From Cutaneotrichosporon cavernicola (taxonomy: Eukaryota > Basidiomycota > Tremellomycetes > Trichosporonales > Trichosporonaceae): a DNA stretch of 64,000 nucleotides. The translations under genes were made by a program, and so were the position numbers. The stretch covers positions 1,736,001-1,800,000 of the forward strand of contig NC_083398.1 of the NCBI RefSeq assembly GCF_030864355.1. Reading direction: 5' to 3'. Of the stretch, positions 56,073 through 64,000 are shown in pieces. Position 1 is the first letter of the stretch. Every line of letters begins with the position of its first letter. The notes under the pieces were generated by a model. The model was not told the DNA's origin and did not search any database. It worked only from the letters and a program-made list of their open reading frames with translations.

Positions 56073-56495
56073 GTTGTTGAACAAATATCGGGGACAAGTA
56101 ATTATTCCTCATGGATCTTCGAAGCAGGCTTTGCGGAATCGATTTCGATTACTAAAACAATGCCTCGATGTAGCCGGAACCTCCGCCAACGTCCGGGCGG
56201 ACAAAGCAGTCACGGAATCTGCGTCTGGAGCCGCTCGGCAAGGAAGTTTCCTAAAAGCCGGCTATCGGACGAGTCAGCACATGCACAGAATGCAGGTGTG
56301 AAGGAGTGGGAAAGATGCGTGGAGCCGAGAGCTGCCGAGCGAGACCGAGATGGGTGCTGAGCTAATGTATGGTATGGTGAGCATCGGCATCGGCTTTCTG
56401 TTGGCAACCTCGTGAGTCTGCGTCATAAAGCCTGGGAACACACGTTTCTCCATTCTGATCTCCATTAACCCATCTCCCACTCCCATCCATTTACG
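56073..56495. other. Intergenic region upstream of nitronate monooxygenase
   Basis: 423 bp, no gene. A small open frame at 56160-56360 has no support. Sequence before 56496 is C/T-rich. Confidence 0.45.
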
Positions 56496-57551
56496 ATGAG
56501 TCTCCTCAAGCGCATCGGCATCACGCACCCAATCATCCAGGCCCCGATGGCCGGGACCGCGACGCCGGCCATGGCTGTGGCCGTCTCGAATGCCGGCGGA
56601 CTCGGCAGTGTTGGCATTGGTGCCGGTGACGCCGAGGCTGGACGTAAGGTGATTCGCGCTATCCGCGAGGGAACCGATAAGCCGTTCAATGTCAACCTCT
56701 TCGTACACGAACCCTTCGTCTCCGATACAGCCCGCGACGCCGCATGGTGCAAATACCTCGCCCCAGAGTTTGACAAGTACGGTGTTGCGGCTCCAAGCGG
56801 TCTCCGGACGATATACGGTACCTTGAAGACTGACAAGGATATGCTCGCCATGTTACTTGAGGAGAAGCCGCCGGTCGTGAGCTTCCATTTCGGCTTGCCG
56901 CCACCAGAGGTCACCAAGGCTCTCAAGAACTATGGCGCTGTGTTGCTCGCCTCAGCAACCAGCCTCGAGGAGGCCAAGGCTTGTGAGGCTGCGGGCGTCG
57001 ACGCCGTCGTCGCCCAGGGGTACGAGGCTGGTGGACACCGGGGTATCTTTAACCCCAACGGACCGGATGACCAGCTTTCCACTGCGTCGCTAGTTTCGCT
57101 CCTCACAAAGTCGATTGGCGTTCCAGTCATCGCTGCTGGCGGAATCATGGATGGCGCGGGCATTAACGCATACCTCGCGCTTGGGGCAGCAGCGGCGCAG
57201 CTCGGCACTGCGTTCATCGACACGACGGAGAGCGCTGCCCCGCCAGCACATCGCAAGGCACTCAAGGAGGGTGGACAGCACACGCGCCTCGTCGCTGCCA
57301 TCTCGGGCCGGCCTGCGCGCTCCGTTGAGTCGAACTGGACGCGTCTGCTCGACCAGATCGAAAAGGACGGAGTGCAGATCGCAGGATACCCGAACGCCTA
57401 CGACTTGGCCAAGCAGCTCCATGGAGCAGCGAGCGCCAAGGGTGACCAGGCGTGGGGCCCGTTTTGGGCGGGTCAGGGAGCGCCTCTCGCTCGCCAGATG
57501 GGTGCGGCTGAACTCGTCGAGACGCTCCTCAAGGAGATGAAGGAGGTGTGA
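56496..57551 (+). CDS. Nitronate monooxygenase (2-nitropropane dioxygenase family)
   Basis: FMN-dependent enzyme that oxidises alkyl nitronates, including propionate-3-nitronate, to carbonyl plus nitrite; it protects against plant nitro toxins. Intronless, 351 aa, TIM-barrel. Motifs in order: HPIIQAPMAG (FMN phosphate/N-terminal strand), NAGGLGSVGIG, KPFNVNLFVHEP, VVSFHFGLPP, GVDAVVAQGYEAGGHRG with the catalytic His region, PVIAAGGIMDG, GAAAAQLGTAFI (FMN binding) and a late LDQIEKDGVQIAGYPNAYDL. These fit class I nitronate monooxygenases. No organelle signal is evident. The lack of introns contrasts with most neighbours. Confidence 0.92.
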   Translation: MSLLKRIGITHPIIQAPMAGTATPAMAVAVSNAGGLGSVGIGAGDAEAGRKVIRAIREGTDKPFNVNLFVHEPFVSDTARDAAWCKYLAPEFDKYGVAAPSGLRTIYGTLKTDKDMLAMLLEEKPPVVSFHFGLPPPEVTKALKNYGAVLLASATSLEEAKACEAAGVDAVVAQGYEAGGHRGIFNPNGPDDQLSTASLVSLLTKSIGVPVIAAGGIMDGAGINAYLALGAAAAQLGTAFIDTTESAAPPAHRKALKEGGQHTRLVAAISGRPARSVESNWTRLLDQIEKDGVQIAGYPNAYDLAKQLHGAASAKGDQAWGPFWAGQGAPLARQMGAAELVETLLKEMKEV

Positions 57552-57822
57552 GTGTGGGTTTTGATGGGAGATAATGAAGAGAGTACAAGCCCGGCCCGGT
57601 GCACGAGATCGACGCTGAGACCAGGTCTCGAGCCAAGTTGTAGTGCGAGAGTAGACAATAGACCCTCCAAGCTCTGCTCAAGCCCAGAATAGCCTCATTT
57701 TCAGTGCAAAGGTCCAACCAAGCAGCACAGGTCGTATCACGCTTGTACATCATCTAGACTGGGACTAGGAAAAGCGCTGGGCGCTACTTTCGGTTACTTA
57801 GAGAGAATGGCTGTGTGTGAGA

Positions 57823-60800
57823 CTACGCGTCGACCCACAGGCGGCACCAACCATCACGGGCCGCGGCAACTGCGACGCGAGTGCTGCTGCCGAGGACGCG
57901 AGTATCCTTGATGTGGTCGGCGAAGATTGCCTCACGGATGCGGAGGAGGCCGGCGCGCTCGGCCTCGAGCGCGGCCAGTTCCTCGTCAAGTGCGACCTGG
58001 TAAGCGAGGACACGGATGCGCTTGGCGTTTGCGTCGGCCTCTGCGTCGGCGAGGGCAGCCTGGAAGGCACGGAGCTCGGCCTCACAAGCGCCGAGGGAGG
58101 CCGTGTCGTCCTCGTAGGCCTCGAAGAGGGCCGAGATGGGCGCAGGCCGGCGGGTCGAGGCCAGGATGTCGAGCACGCTGTCGCCAGCGGAGCCGATACC
58201 ACTTGAGCCGCCAAGGTTCTGAACGTCAGTCGGGGACGAGGGCTCGAGGTTGACCACAAGAGGCGGCGCAAGCAGCTCGATCTCCACCTCGCCGTCAGCG
58301 AGCTCCTCCTCCCACGACGACGCGTCGGCGGGAGCCAGCAGTGGCGTAGGAGCGGTGGACGAGATCTTGGGCAAGGGGGTGCCGGAAGGCGATCCGAGGC
58401 GTGTCGAAGGCGTCACGGCCTCAACGTGGAGCGAGTCGCGACCAGGCGCCACGGGCGCAGTCAGGGCGCTCGCGGTTGCGGGCGAGACTTTGTGGACGGC
58501 GGCGTCGGAGAGGACGGCAACGACGGTTGCCGCGCCAGGCGTGAGGGCAGGAGCGGACCCGGCCGCCAGCGACGTGTGCCGGACGGCCGGGGCCGGGGCG
58601 GAGAACTGGGGAAGCGGGTCGCGGGGCGAGCCGGGACGGACCTCGCGGACGGTGTGGGAGGGGAGGTGCATGCGGGTGGCGGCGTGGGAGGGCCAAGGGG
58701 CGCGTTCGGCTGGAGCGCGCGGGGGTGGAGTCGAGAGAGGAGAGGTTGGGAAGGAGGAAGAGGAAGGAAGAAGAACGTCGTTCGGGGAAACTGGACGCTC
58801 CACGGCCGACACTGGCGTGTCGGGCGCAAACTCGAACTTGGCGAGCGCGCGGACCGGCGCCAGGGGCGCGGGCTTGGGCTTGTCGGCCTTTGCGGGGACC
58901 TTGATGTCAGCCTTGCACGCAGGGGTGGGTGCGGGAACTGGAGGGACGGGAACGGGGGCTCGGACAGGAACTGGGATGGAAGCTTGGGGAACAGGGAGAG
59001 GGGATGTCTTCTCAACGGGCTTGGGCGCGTTCACGGGCGCCTTCTCGATCTTCTCAACGACCTTCTCAGGAACGCGCTCAGTACTCTCAGTGGGTGCGAG
59101 GGGAGGGAGAACAGGGGTAGGAGTGAGCTTGGGAGTAGCCGCAGGTTTGGATGCGGGCAGAGCTTTGGCAGCCTCATCCTCGCGCTTGGGTAGAGGGGTG
59201 GTGCGCTTATCAGGAAGAGCCTTGGACGCATCGTCCTCTCCCTTGATGACGTTGAGCCAACGCGCTGCGGGCGACTGCGCGCGGGGAGTGGAAGGTGTAG
59301 AGGCAGGGGCAGAGACCCGGCCACGGCGTCCAGTCTTGCGCTCAGTCTCCTCCTCCGCATGCAGGAGGTCAATCCAGCGCGCCGCCGGGGTGACCTGGGG
59401 CGCCGCCACGGTGGGCGTCGCTACCGAGAGCACCTTCGCCTCCGCCTTGGCCACCGCGATCGGTGCCTCTGCCTTGAGCGGTTCCGGAGCCTTCGCATCC
59501 GCCTTGACCGCCGGCTTCTCGATCGCCTTTGTCTCCACCGCCTTGAGGGCTGGTGCGGACGCAGGCGCCGCCTTGGGGGCGACCGGCTGGGTGCTAGCTG
59601 GTCCAGTCTTGTACGCCTCCGCCTTGGTCGCTGGCTCGTGCTTCACCGCCACTGGTGCGGACACAGGAGCCTTCGCCTCCACCTTAGCCACAGCCTTGGC
59701 AAGCGGCAGTGCAGGCTTCGTCTCCACCTTGGCCGGAGTCGCGGGCTTCGCCTCAACCTTGACCTCCTTGGATGGGGCAGCGGCCGGAGCAACCTTGGCC
59801 TGTGGTTTAGCCTCAGCCGTGGCTGGAACGGGTGCCTGAGCAACCCGCGGCGCATCCTTGGGCTCTGCCTTGACCTCGGCCTTCGGAGCAGGCGCAGATG
59901 CAACCTTGACCTCGACCGTAGACTCGGCCTTGGTAGCAGCAGCCGGGACGGCCTTAGGCTCAACCTTGACCTCCGCCTTAGCCACAGGAGCAGCCTTGGC
60001 CTCGACCTTGGCCTCGACCTTGGCTGGCACAGCCTTCACCTCGACCTTGACCTCAGGCTTGGGAGCCTCCTTGGTCACAGTCTTCGGCTCGGGCTTCATC
60101 TCAGGCTTGGCAACCGCCGGAGCGGATGCAGGCTTGGCAACAACAGGTGCCGGTGCAGGCGCAGGAGCGGCGGGCTTGACGATAGGGGCGGCTGGCTTGG
60201 TGACAGGAGCGGCAGGAGCTGGCACAGTCTTGACCTCGGCCTTCTCAACCTTGGGGTGAGGCTTCGCGGCGGCCTTCTCGGCGACAGCAGGCTTGGGGGT
60301 GTTGGGGATTGGGGCGGGAGCTGGGGCAGGCTTGGCGGCGGCGGGAGCAGGCGTAAGCTTCTCGGCGACCTTGGGAGCGGCGATGGGGGCGGGCTTCTCG
60401 ACAGCCTTCTCAACCTTGGCAGGAGCAGGAACGGTAGGCTTGGCCTCGACCTTAAGAGCAGGGGTGGGCGAGGTAAGAACAGCAGGCTTGAGTGCGGGGG
60501 AGGTAGCCTCGGAAAGAGCGCCGGCAGGAGCGGGAGTAGGAGCCTTAGGAGCAGGAGCGGGAGCGGCAACGGGCTTAGGAGGGGCCGCAGCAATGGGAGC
60601 AGCAACTGCCTTGAGGACAGCAGCAGGCTTGGGAGCTTCGGGAGTCTTCTCAACGGGCTTCTCAACTTTGGGAGCGGGAGGGGCAGCCCTGGGGCTCGGG
60701 GGAGCGGGAGCAGGAGAGGCTTTGGGAGGAGGAGGAGTGGCAGCCCTGGGAGCACCGGCGGGAGCAGGAGCAGGCGCAGGGGCAGGCGCCGTGAGAGTAG

Positions 60801-63800
60801 CCTTGGGAGCAGGAGCGGCCACAGGAGAAGGAGAAGCCTTGGGAGCGACGGCAGGAGTGGGCTTGACCTCGACGGGCTTGTCGATCTTGGGCTCCGATTT
60901 GGGAGCGGCGGGGGCAGGAGCGGATTTGGGCACAGGAGCAGGAGCGGGGGTGGTCTTGAGCTCGACCTTGGGAGCGGGAGCTTGGACGACCTTGGCCTCG
61001 GCCATGGCGGCAGGAGCAGCCGTCACCTCGACCTTGGTCGGGGCGGGAGCAGCCTTCACCTCGACCTTGGCCGGGGCAGGAGCAGGAGCAGAGGTGGGCT
61101 TGGCCTCGACCTTGGCAGCAGGAGCGGGGGCAGCCTTGGCCTCGACCTTGGCAGCAGGAGCGGGGGCAGCCTTGGCCTCGACCTTGGCAGCAGGAGCGGG
61201 GGCAGCCTTGGCCTCGACATTGGCAGCAGAAACGGGGGCGGCCTTGGCCTCAACCTTGGGAGCAGGTGTAGGCTTGGCCTCGGCGTTGGGAGCAGGCTCG
61301 ACCTTAGCAGGCGCAGAGACGGCCTTGGGCTCAGGCTTGGCCTCGGTCTTGGGCGCGCCGGGCTTCACCTCGACCTTAACCTCCTTGGCGACAGGCTTCT
61401 CGACAGGCTTGGCGGCCTCGACCTTGTTCTCTGCAGGCTTAGTCTCAGCCGGCTTGACAGGGCCCTTGGAAGCGGCGGGAACCTCAATCTTGGCGGGAGC
61501 AGGCGCGGCCTTGACCTCGATCTTGGGGGCGGCAGGAGCGACGGTGGGCTTGACCTCGACCTTGGGAGCAGGAGCCGGCGCGGTGGGGGTCTTAACCTCG
61601 ACCTTGGGAGCAGGAAGCACGGCGGGGGTCTTAACCTCGACCTTGGCAGCAGGAACAGGCGCAGGCTTGACGTCTACCTTGGGCACGGGGTTGGCCATGA
61701 CGGTGGGAGAAGGCGTGGGGAAGTCGGCGATCGGGGCCTTCCAGAAGTTGAAGTCGTTGAACTGGGCCTTGGGCTTGGCCTCGGCAACCTTGAGCTCGGG
61801 CTTTGCCTCGGCAGCCTTGGGCTCAGGCTTGGGCGCGGGGGCAGGCTCAACCTTGGGAACAGCGGGCTTGGCCTCAACCTTGACGGGAGCAGGGGCAGGC
61901 TTGATCTCAACCTTGGCCGGCGCAACAGCGGGAGCAGACTTCGCCTCAACCTCGGCGGCGGCCGGGGCCTTGACTTCAGCCTTGGGCGCCGGAGCCGGCT
62001 TAACCTCGACCTTGGGCTCGGCGACCTTGGGCTCAGGCTTGGTCTCAACCTTGACCTCCGCCTTGACAGGCGCAGGCGCAGGCTTGGCCTCGGCCTTCAC
62101 GGGGACCTCAACCTTGGCCGGGACCTTGGCTTCAGGCTTGACCTCCTTGGCTGGAGCCGCGGGGGTCTTGACCTCGGCCTTGACCTCAGCCTTGGGAGCG
62201 GGAGCCTTGACCTCAACCTTGGTCTCGACCTTGACCTCAACCTTGGCCTCGACCTTGGCGGGGTCGGGAGAGGGGGCGGAAGCAGGCACCGCCTTGGCCT
62301 CCACCTTGGTCGGCGCGAGAGCTGGAGCCTTAATCTCGTCTTTGGCAGGTGCAGGAGTGGGAGCCTTAACCTCGGCCTCGGCAGGAGCAGGCGCCTTGAC
62401 CTCAACCTTGGCCGGCGCCGGAGCAGGCGCCTTAACCTCCACCATGGGCGCGACAGGCGCGGGGATCGCAGCCTTGACCTCGACCTTGGGGGGCGCGGGG
62501 GTCGACTTGACCTCGACCTTGGGAGGCGCGGGGGTCGACTTGATCTCGACCTTGGGACCGACAGGCTTGACCTCCTTGACTTCGACCTTGGGCTCTTCCT
62601 TATCGATTTTGACGGGGGTGGCGGCGGGCTTGACCTCGACCTTGACCTCGACCTTGGGCTCAACCTTGTGCTCGACCTTGACGGCCCTGGCCTTGGAGAC
62701 GGAGATGAACGCGCTTACGGCGCTGTAGAACGCTGGCGGCGCAGCGACGGGTGGCGCAACCTCGACGGGCTTCAAGTCCTTGGACTCGGCGGCGACTGGG
62801 GCTGACGCGGACTTGGCCTCAACCTTGGGAGCGGGCACGGGTGCCTCGACCTTGGCCTCGACCTTGGCCTCGACCTTCGGGGCGGGCTGCTCCTTGGCCG
62901 GAGCTGGCTTGGGTTCGACCTTGGGCGCAGGCTTGGACTCAACCTGGGGCTCGACCTTGGGGACAGCGGCAGGTTGGGCCTCCATCTTGACCTCAGCCTT
63001 GACCTCGGCCTTGACGGCAAGCTCCTCGATTTTGGTTGGAGCGGTCTCAACCTTGGGCTCCTTCAGCTCCTTGGTCTCCTTAGCCTTGGGCGACGATGGC
63101 GATTCGACGGCGGCCTCGAGTGCGGCCAGCGTAGCCGGGGCCGCAAGAGGTGCAGTCTTGGCCGGCAGAATAGTGGGCACGGGCTTGCCCCACGAAAAGT
63201 TGACCTCGCTCGGCTGCTTGGGCTTTACAGCGCCAAAGCGGAAAAACACTCCAGTCGGCATCATCGATGGCATCTTGGGCTTGTCGTCCTTCTTCTCCAC
63301 AACACCGGCCATAACTGGGCCCTCGAGGAGCTTGGGCTCGAGCGGCGCACGGGCCGGGATCTCCTGCACTTGCTCGAGTGCGGCGCCGGCGGCAAACTTG
63401 ACGCTCTTGGGTGTCCTGGGCTCCTCCTCCTTGGCGGGTTGGGCTTGCTTGGGCTCCTCCTTCATGATTACCTTGATCTCTTTGACGTCCTTGACGCCGT
63501 CCACAACCGCCTTGATCTCTTTGACCTCCTTGACGCCGTCCACAACCGCCTTGATCTCTTTGACCTCCTTGACGCCGTTCACAACCGCCTTGACCTCCTT
63601 GACCTCCTTGACGCCGTTCACAACCGCCTTGACCTCCTTGACAGCCTTCTCCTTCTCTTCATCCTTTTTCTCCGTCTCAACCGCGAGCCCCGCGCCCGAA
63701 AACACGACACTCACCTTGGTCTGTGTGGGCTTTACCTCGGTGGCAGCCTTGACCGGGACGGGGACATGGGCCGAGGTGGGAGCGGGTGAAGGTGAAGGTG

Positions 63801-64000
63801 CCCTGGCCTGAGTAGCGGCGGCCTTGACGTCCTGGAACTTGTTGATTGGCGGGGCAGGAGTGGCTGGTGCAGCGGGCTCAGCCTTGGCCTTGGCCTTGAC
63901 AGCCTCAGGCTTGTCAGCGCAGCATGCGCTGCACCCGTCGTCGGGGAACTTTGGGTAGGGAGTGGGGAGGTTGATGGCGGGAGCCTTCTTGGCCGTCAAG
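57823..64000 (-). CDS. Giant Ala/Pro/Lys/Val/Glu repeat protein (5' end outside window)
   Basis: At least 2,058 codons without a stop or need for an intron; the frame is still open at the window edge, so the start lies beyond it. No known family recognised. Near the available N-terminus is a small Cys island (DDGCSACCADKPE). It is followed by a 13-aa repeat (VKEVKAVVNGVKE type) and an isolated non-repetitive island, GVFFRFGAVKPKQ and VNFSWGKP. Some 1,200 residues of loosely repeated PAPKVEVKAAPAPAKVEAK-like sequence follow, likely disordered or extended. Later there are two related AARW motifs and a C-terminal coiled coil (ELRAFQAALADAEADANAKR to LEAERAGLLRIREAIF). Codons in this frame end mostly in C or G, like neighbouring genes, supporting the minus strand. 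It could be a scaffold, cytoskeletal or surface-layer protein; function unknown. Confidence 0.75.
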   Translation of the reverse strand, partial: LTAKKAPAINLPTPYPKFPDDGCSACCADKPEAVKAKAKAEPAAPATPAPPINKFQDVKAAATQARAPSPSPAPTSAHVPVPVKAATEVKPTQTKVSVVFSGAGLAVETEKKDEEKEKAVKEVKAVVNGVKEVKEVKAVVNGVKEVKEIKAVVDGVKEVKEIKAVVDGVKDVKEIKVIMKEEPKQAQPAKEEEPRTPKSVKFAAGAALEQVQEIPARAPLEPKLLEGPVMAGVVEKKDDKPKMPSMMPTGVFFRFGAVKPKQPSEVNFSWGKPVPTILPAKTAPLAAPATLAALEAAVESPSSPKAKETKELKEPKVETAPTKIEELAVKAEVKAEVKMEAQPAAVPKVEPQVESKPAPKVEPKPAPAKEQPAPKVEAKVEAKVEAPVPAPKVEAKSASAPVAAESKDLKPVEVAPPVAAPPAFYSAVSAFISVSKARAVKVEHKVEPKVEVKVEVKPAATPVKIDKEEPKVEVKEVKPVGPKVEIKSTPAPPKVEVKSTPAPPKVEVKAAIPAPVAPMVEVKAPAPAPAKVEVKAPAPAEAEVKAPTPAPAKDEIKAPALAPTKVEAKAVPASAPSPDPAKVEAKVEVKVETKVEVKAPAPKAEVKAEVKTPAAPAKEVKPEAKVPAKVEVPVKAEAKPAPAPVKAEVKVETKPEPKVAEPKVEVKPAPAPKAEVKAPAAAEVEAKSAPAVAPAKVEIKPAPAPVKVEAKPAVPKVEPAPAPKPEPKAAEAKPELKVAEAKPKAQFNDFNFWKAPIADFPTPSPTVMANPVPKVDVKPAPVPAAKVEVKTPAVLPAPKVEVKTPTAPAPAPKVEVKPTVAPAAPKIEVKAAPAPAKIEVPAASKGPVKPAETKPAENKVEAAKPVEKPVAKEVKVEVKPGAPKTEAKPEPKAVSAPAKVEPAPNAEAKPTPAPKVEAKAAPVSAANVEAKAAPAPAAKVEAKAAPAPAAKVEAKAAPAPAAKVEAKPTSAPAPAPAKVEVKAAPAPTKVEVTAAPAAMAEAKVVQAPAPKVELKTTPAPAPVPKSAPAPAAPKSEPKIDKPVEVKPTPAVAPKASPSPVAAPAPKATLTAPAPAPAPAPAGAPRAATPPPPKASPAPAPPSPRAAPPAPKVEKPVEKTPEAPKPAAVLKAVAAPIAAAPPKPVAAPAPAPKAPTPAPAGALSEATSPALKPAVLTSPTPALKVEAKPTVPAPAKVEKAVEKPAPIAAPKVAEKLTPAPAAAKPAPAPAPIPNTPKPAVAEKAAAKPHPKVEKAEVKTVPAPAAPVTKPAAPIVKPAAPAPAPAPVVAKPASAPAVAKPEMKPEPKTVTKEAPKPEVKVEVKAVPAKVEAKVEAKAAPVAKAEVKVEPKAVPAAATKAESTVEVKVASAPAPKAEVKAEPKDAPRVAQAPVPATAEAKPQAKVAPAAAPSKEVKVEAKPATPAKVETKPALPLAKAVAKVEAKAPVSAPVAVKHEPATKAEAYKTGPASTQPVAPKAAPASAPALKAVETKAIEKPAVKADAKAPEPLKAEAPIAVAKAEAKVLSVATPTVAAPQVTPAARWIDLLHAEEETERKTGRRGRVSAPASTPSTPRAQSPAARWLNVIKGEDDASKALPDKRTTPLPKREDEAAKALPASKPAATPKLTPTPVLPPLAPTESTERVPEKVVEKIEKAPVNAPKPVEKTSPLPVPQASIPVPVRAPVPVPPVPAPTPACKADIKVPAKADKPKPAPLAPVRALAKFEFAPDTPVSAVERPVSPNDVLLPSSSSFPTSPLSTPPPRAPAERAPWPSHAATRMHLPSHTVREVRPGSPRDPLPQFSAPAPAVRHTSLAAGSAPALTPGAATVVAVLSDAAVHKVSPATASALTAPVAPGRDSLHVEAVTPSTRLGSPSGTPLPKISSTAPTPLLAPADASSWEEELADGEVEIELLAPPLVVNLEPSSPTDVQNLGGSSGIGSAGDSVLDILASTRRPAPISALFEAYEDDTASLGACEAELRAFQAALADAEADANAKRIRVLAYQVALDEELAALEAERAGLLRIREAIFADHIKDTRVLGSSTRVAVAAARDGWCRLWVDA
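61100..61243 (-). repeat. 36-bp tandem repeat, four copies, within giant repeat gene
   Basis: Four consecutive 36-nt units encode AKVEAKAAPAPA. The first three copies are identical or nearly so, the fourth has several changes. It is the most regular part of a much larger array of diverged units. Confidence 0.9.
63482..63637 (-). repeat. 39-bp tandem repeat, four copies, near N-terminal side of giant gene
   Basis: Units at 63491, 63530, 63569 and 63608 (39-nt spacing of TTGACGCCGT) encode a 13-aa VKEVK-rich unit with VDG or VNG at its centre. It is separate from and unlike the PAPKVE repeats. Confidence 0.92.

Overview
The window is nuclear DNA of a GC-rich, intron-containing fungus. Spliceosomal introns of about 31-60 nt, a GT90/CAP10-type glycosyltransferase, a tandem pair of DUF6534-like membrane proteins and short intergenic gaps point to a basidiomycetous yeast or Tremellomycete. 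Trichosporonales is my guess, but it is inferred from gene style and not from a marker gene. Almost every intron I resolved ends in a branch-point-like CTRAY fused to the 3' splice site (for example CTGACACCAG). I used this signal to rebuild the gene models.

Layout. 1-4469 (minus): the 5' part of SMC6, a GNAT acetyltransferase and an Aurora kinase. 6391-12211: a single-pass Ser/Thr-rich wall-sensor-like protein, a GT90 glycosyltransferase followed by a 7-copy minisatellite, and a MARVEL-like four-helix membrane protein. 13891-20745 (minus): a very large hybrid histidine kinase (pseudokinase, AAA ATPase, GAF, HisKA/HATPase, receiver). 21598-27205: a seven-exon DUF2264 gene, the GTPase DRG1/RBG1 with a 6-nt microexon inside its P-loop, and a Cut8/STS1-like proteasome tether. 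27522-31629: a sugar transporter and a GH28 polygalacturonase diverge from a 356-bp promoter with two CACGTG boxes; a small secreted His/Pro-rich protein follows.

34168-38092: two tandem intron-dense DUF6534-like genes. 38917-43461: an alpha/beta hydrolase, a secreted pepsin-like protein with both catalytic triads altered, and a conserved fungal protein of unknown function. 44416-46046: a Dal5-type permease. 47592-53491: a ferric reductase and a divergent Zn2Cys6 regulator. 54340-57551: a secreted, possibly GPI-anchored intradiol dioxygenase, tRNA-Gly(GCC) and a nitronate monooxygenase. 57823-64000: the 3' part of an enormous Ala/Pro/Lys/Val/Glu repeat protein that runs off the window.

Functional grouping is loose. 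The chromosome and cell-cycle genes are separate housekeeping units. Plausible local modules are pectin degradation with sugar uptake (27522-30836) and iron reduction with a possible regulator (47592-53491). No transposon, CRISPR array or virus-like sequence was seen. Four genes carry short tandem duplications starting 8-14 bp after the stop codon, which no gene model explains.
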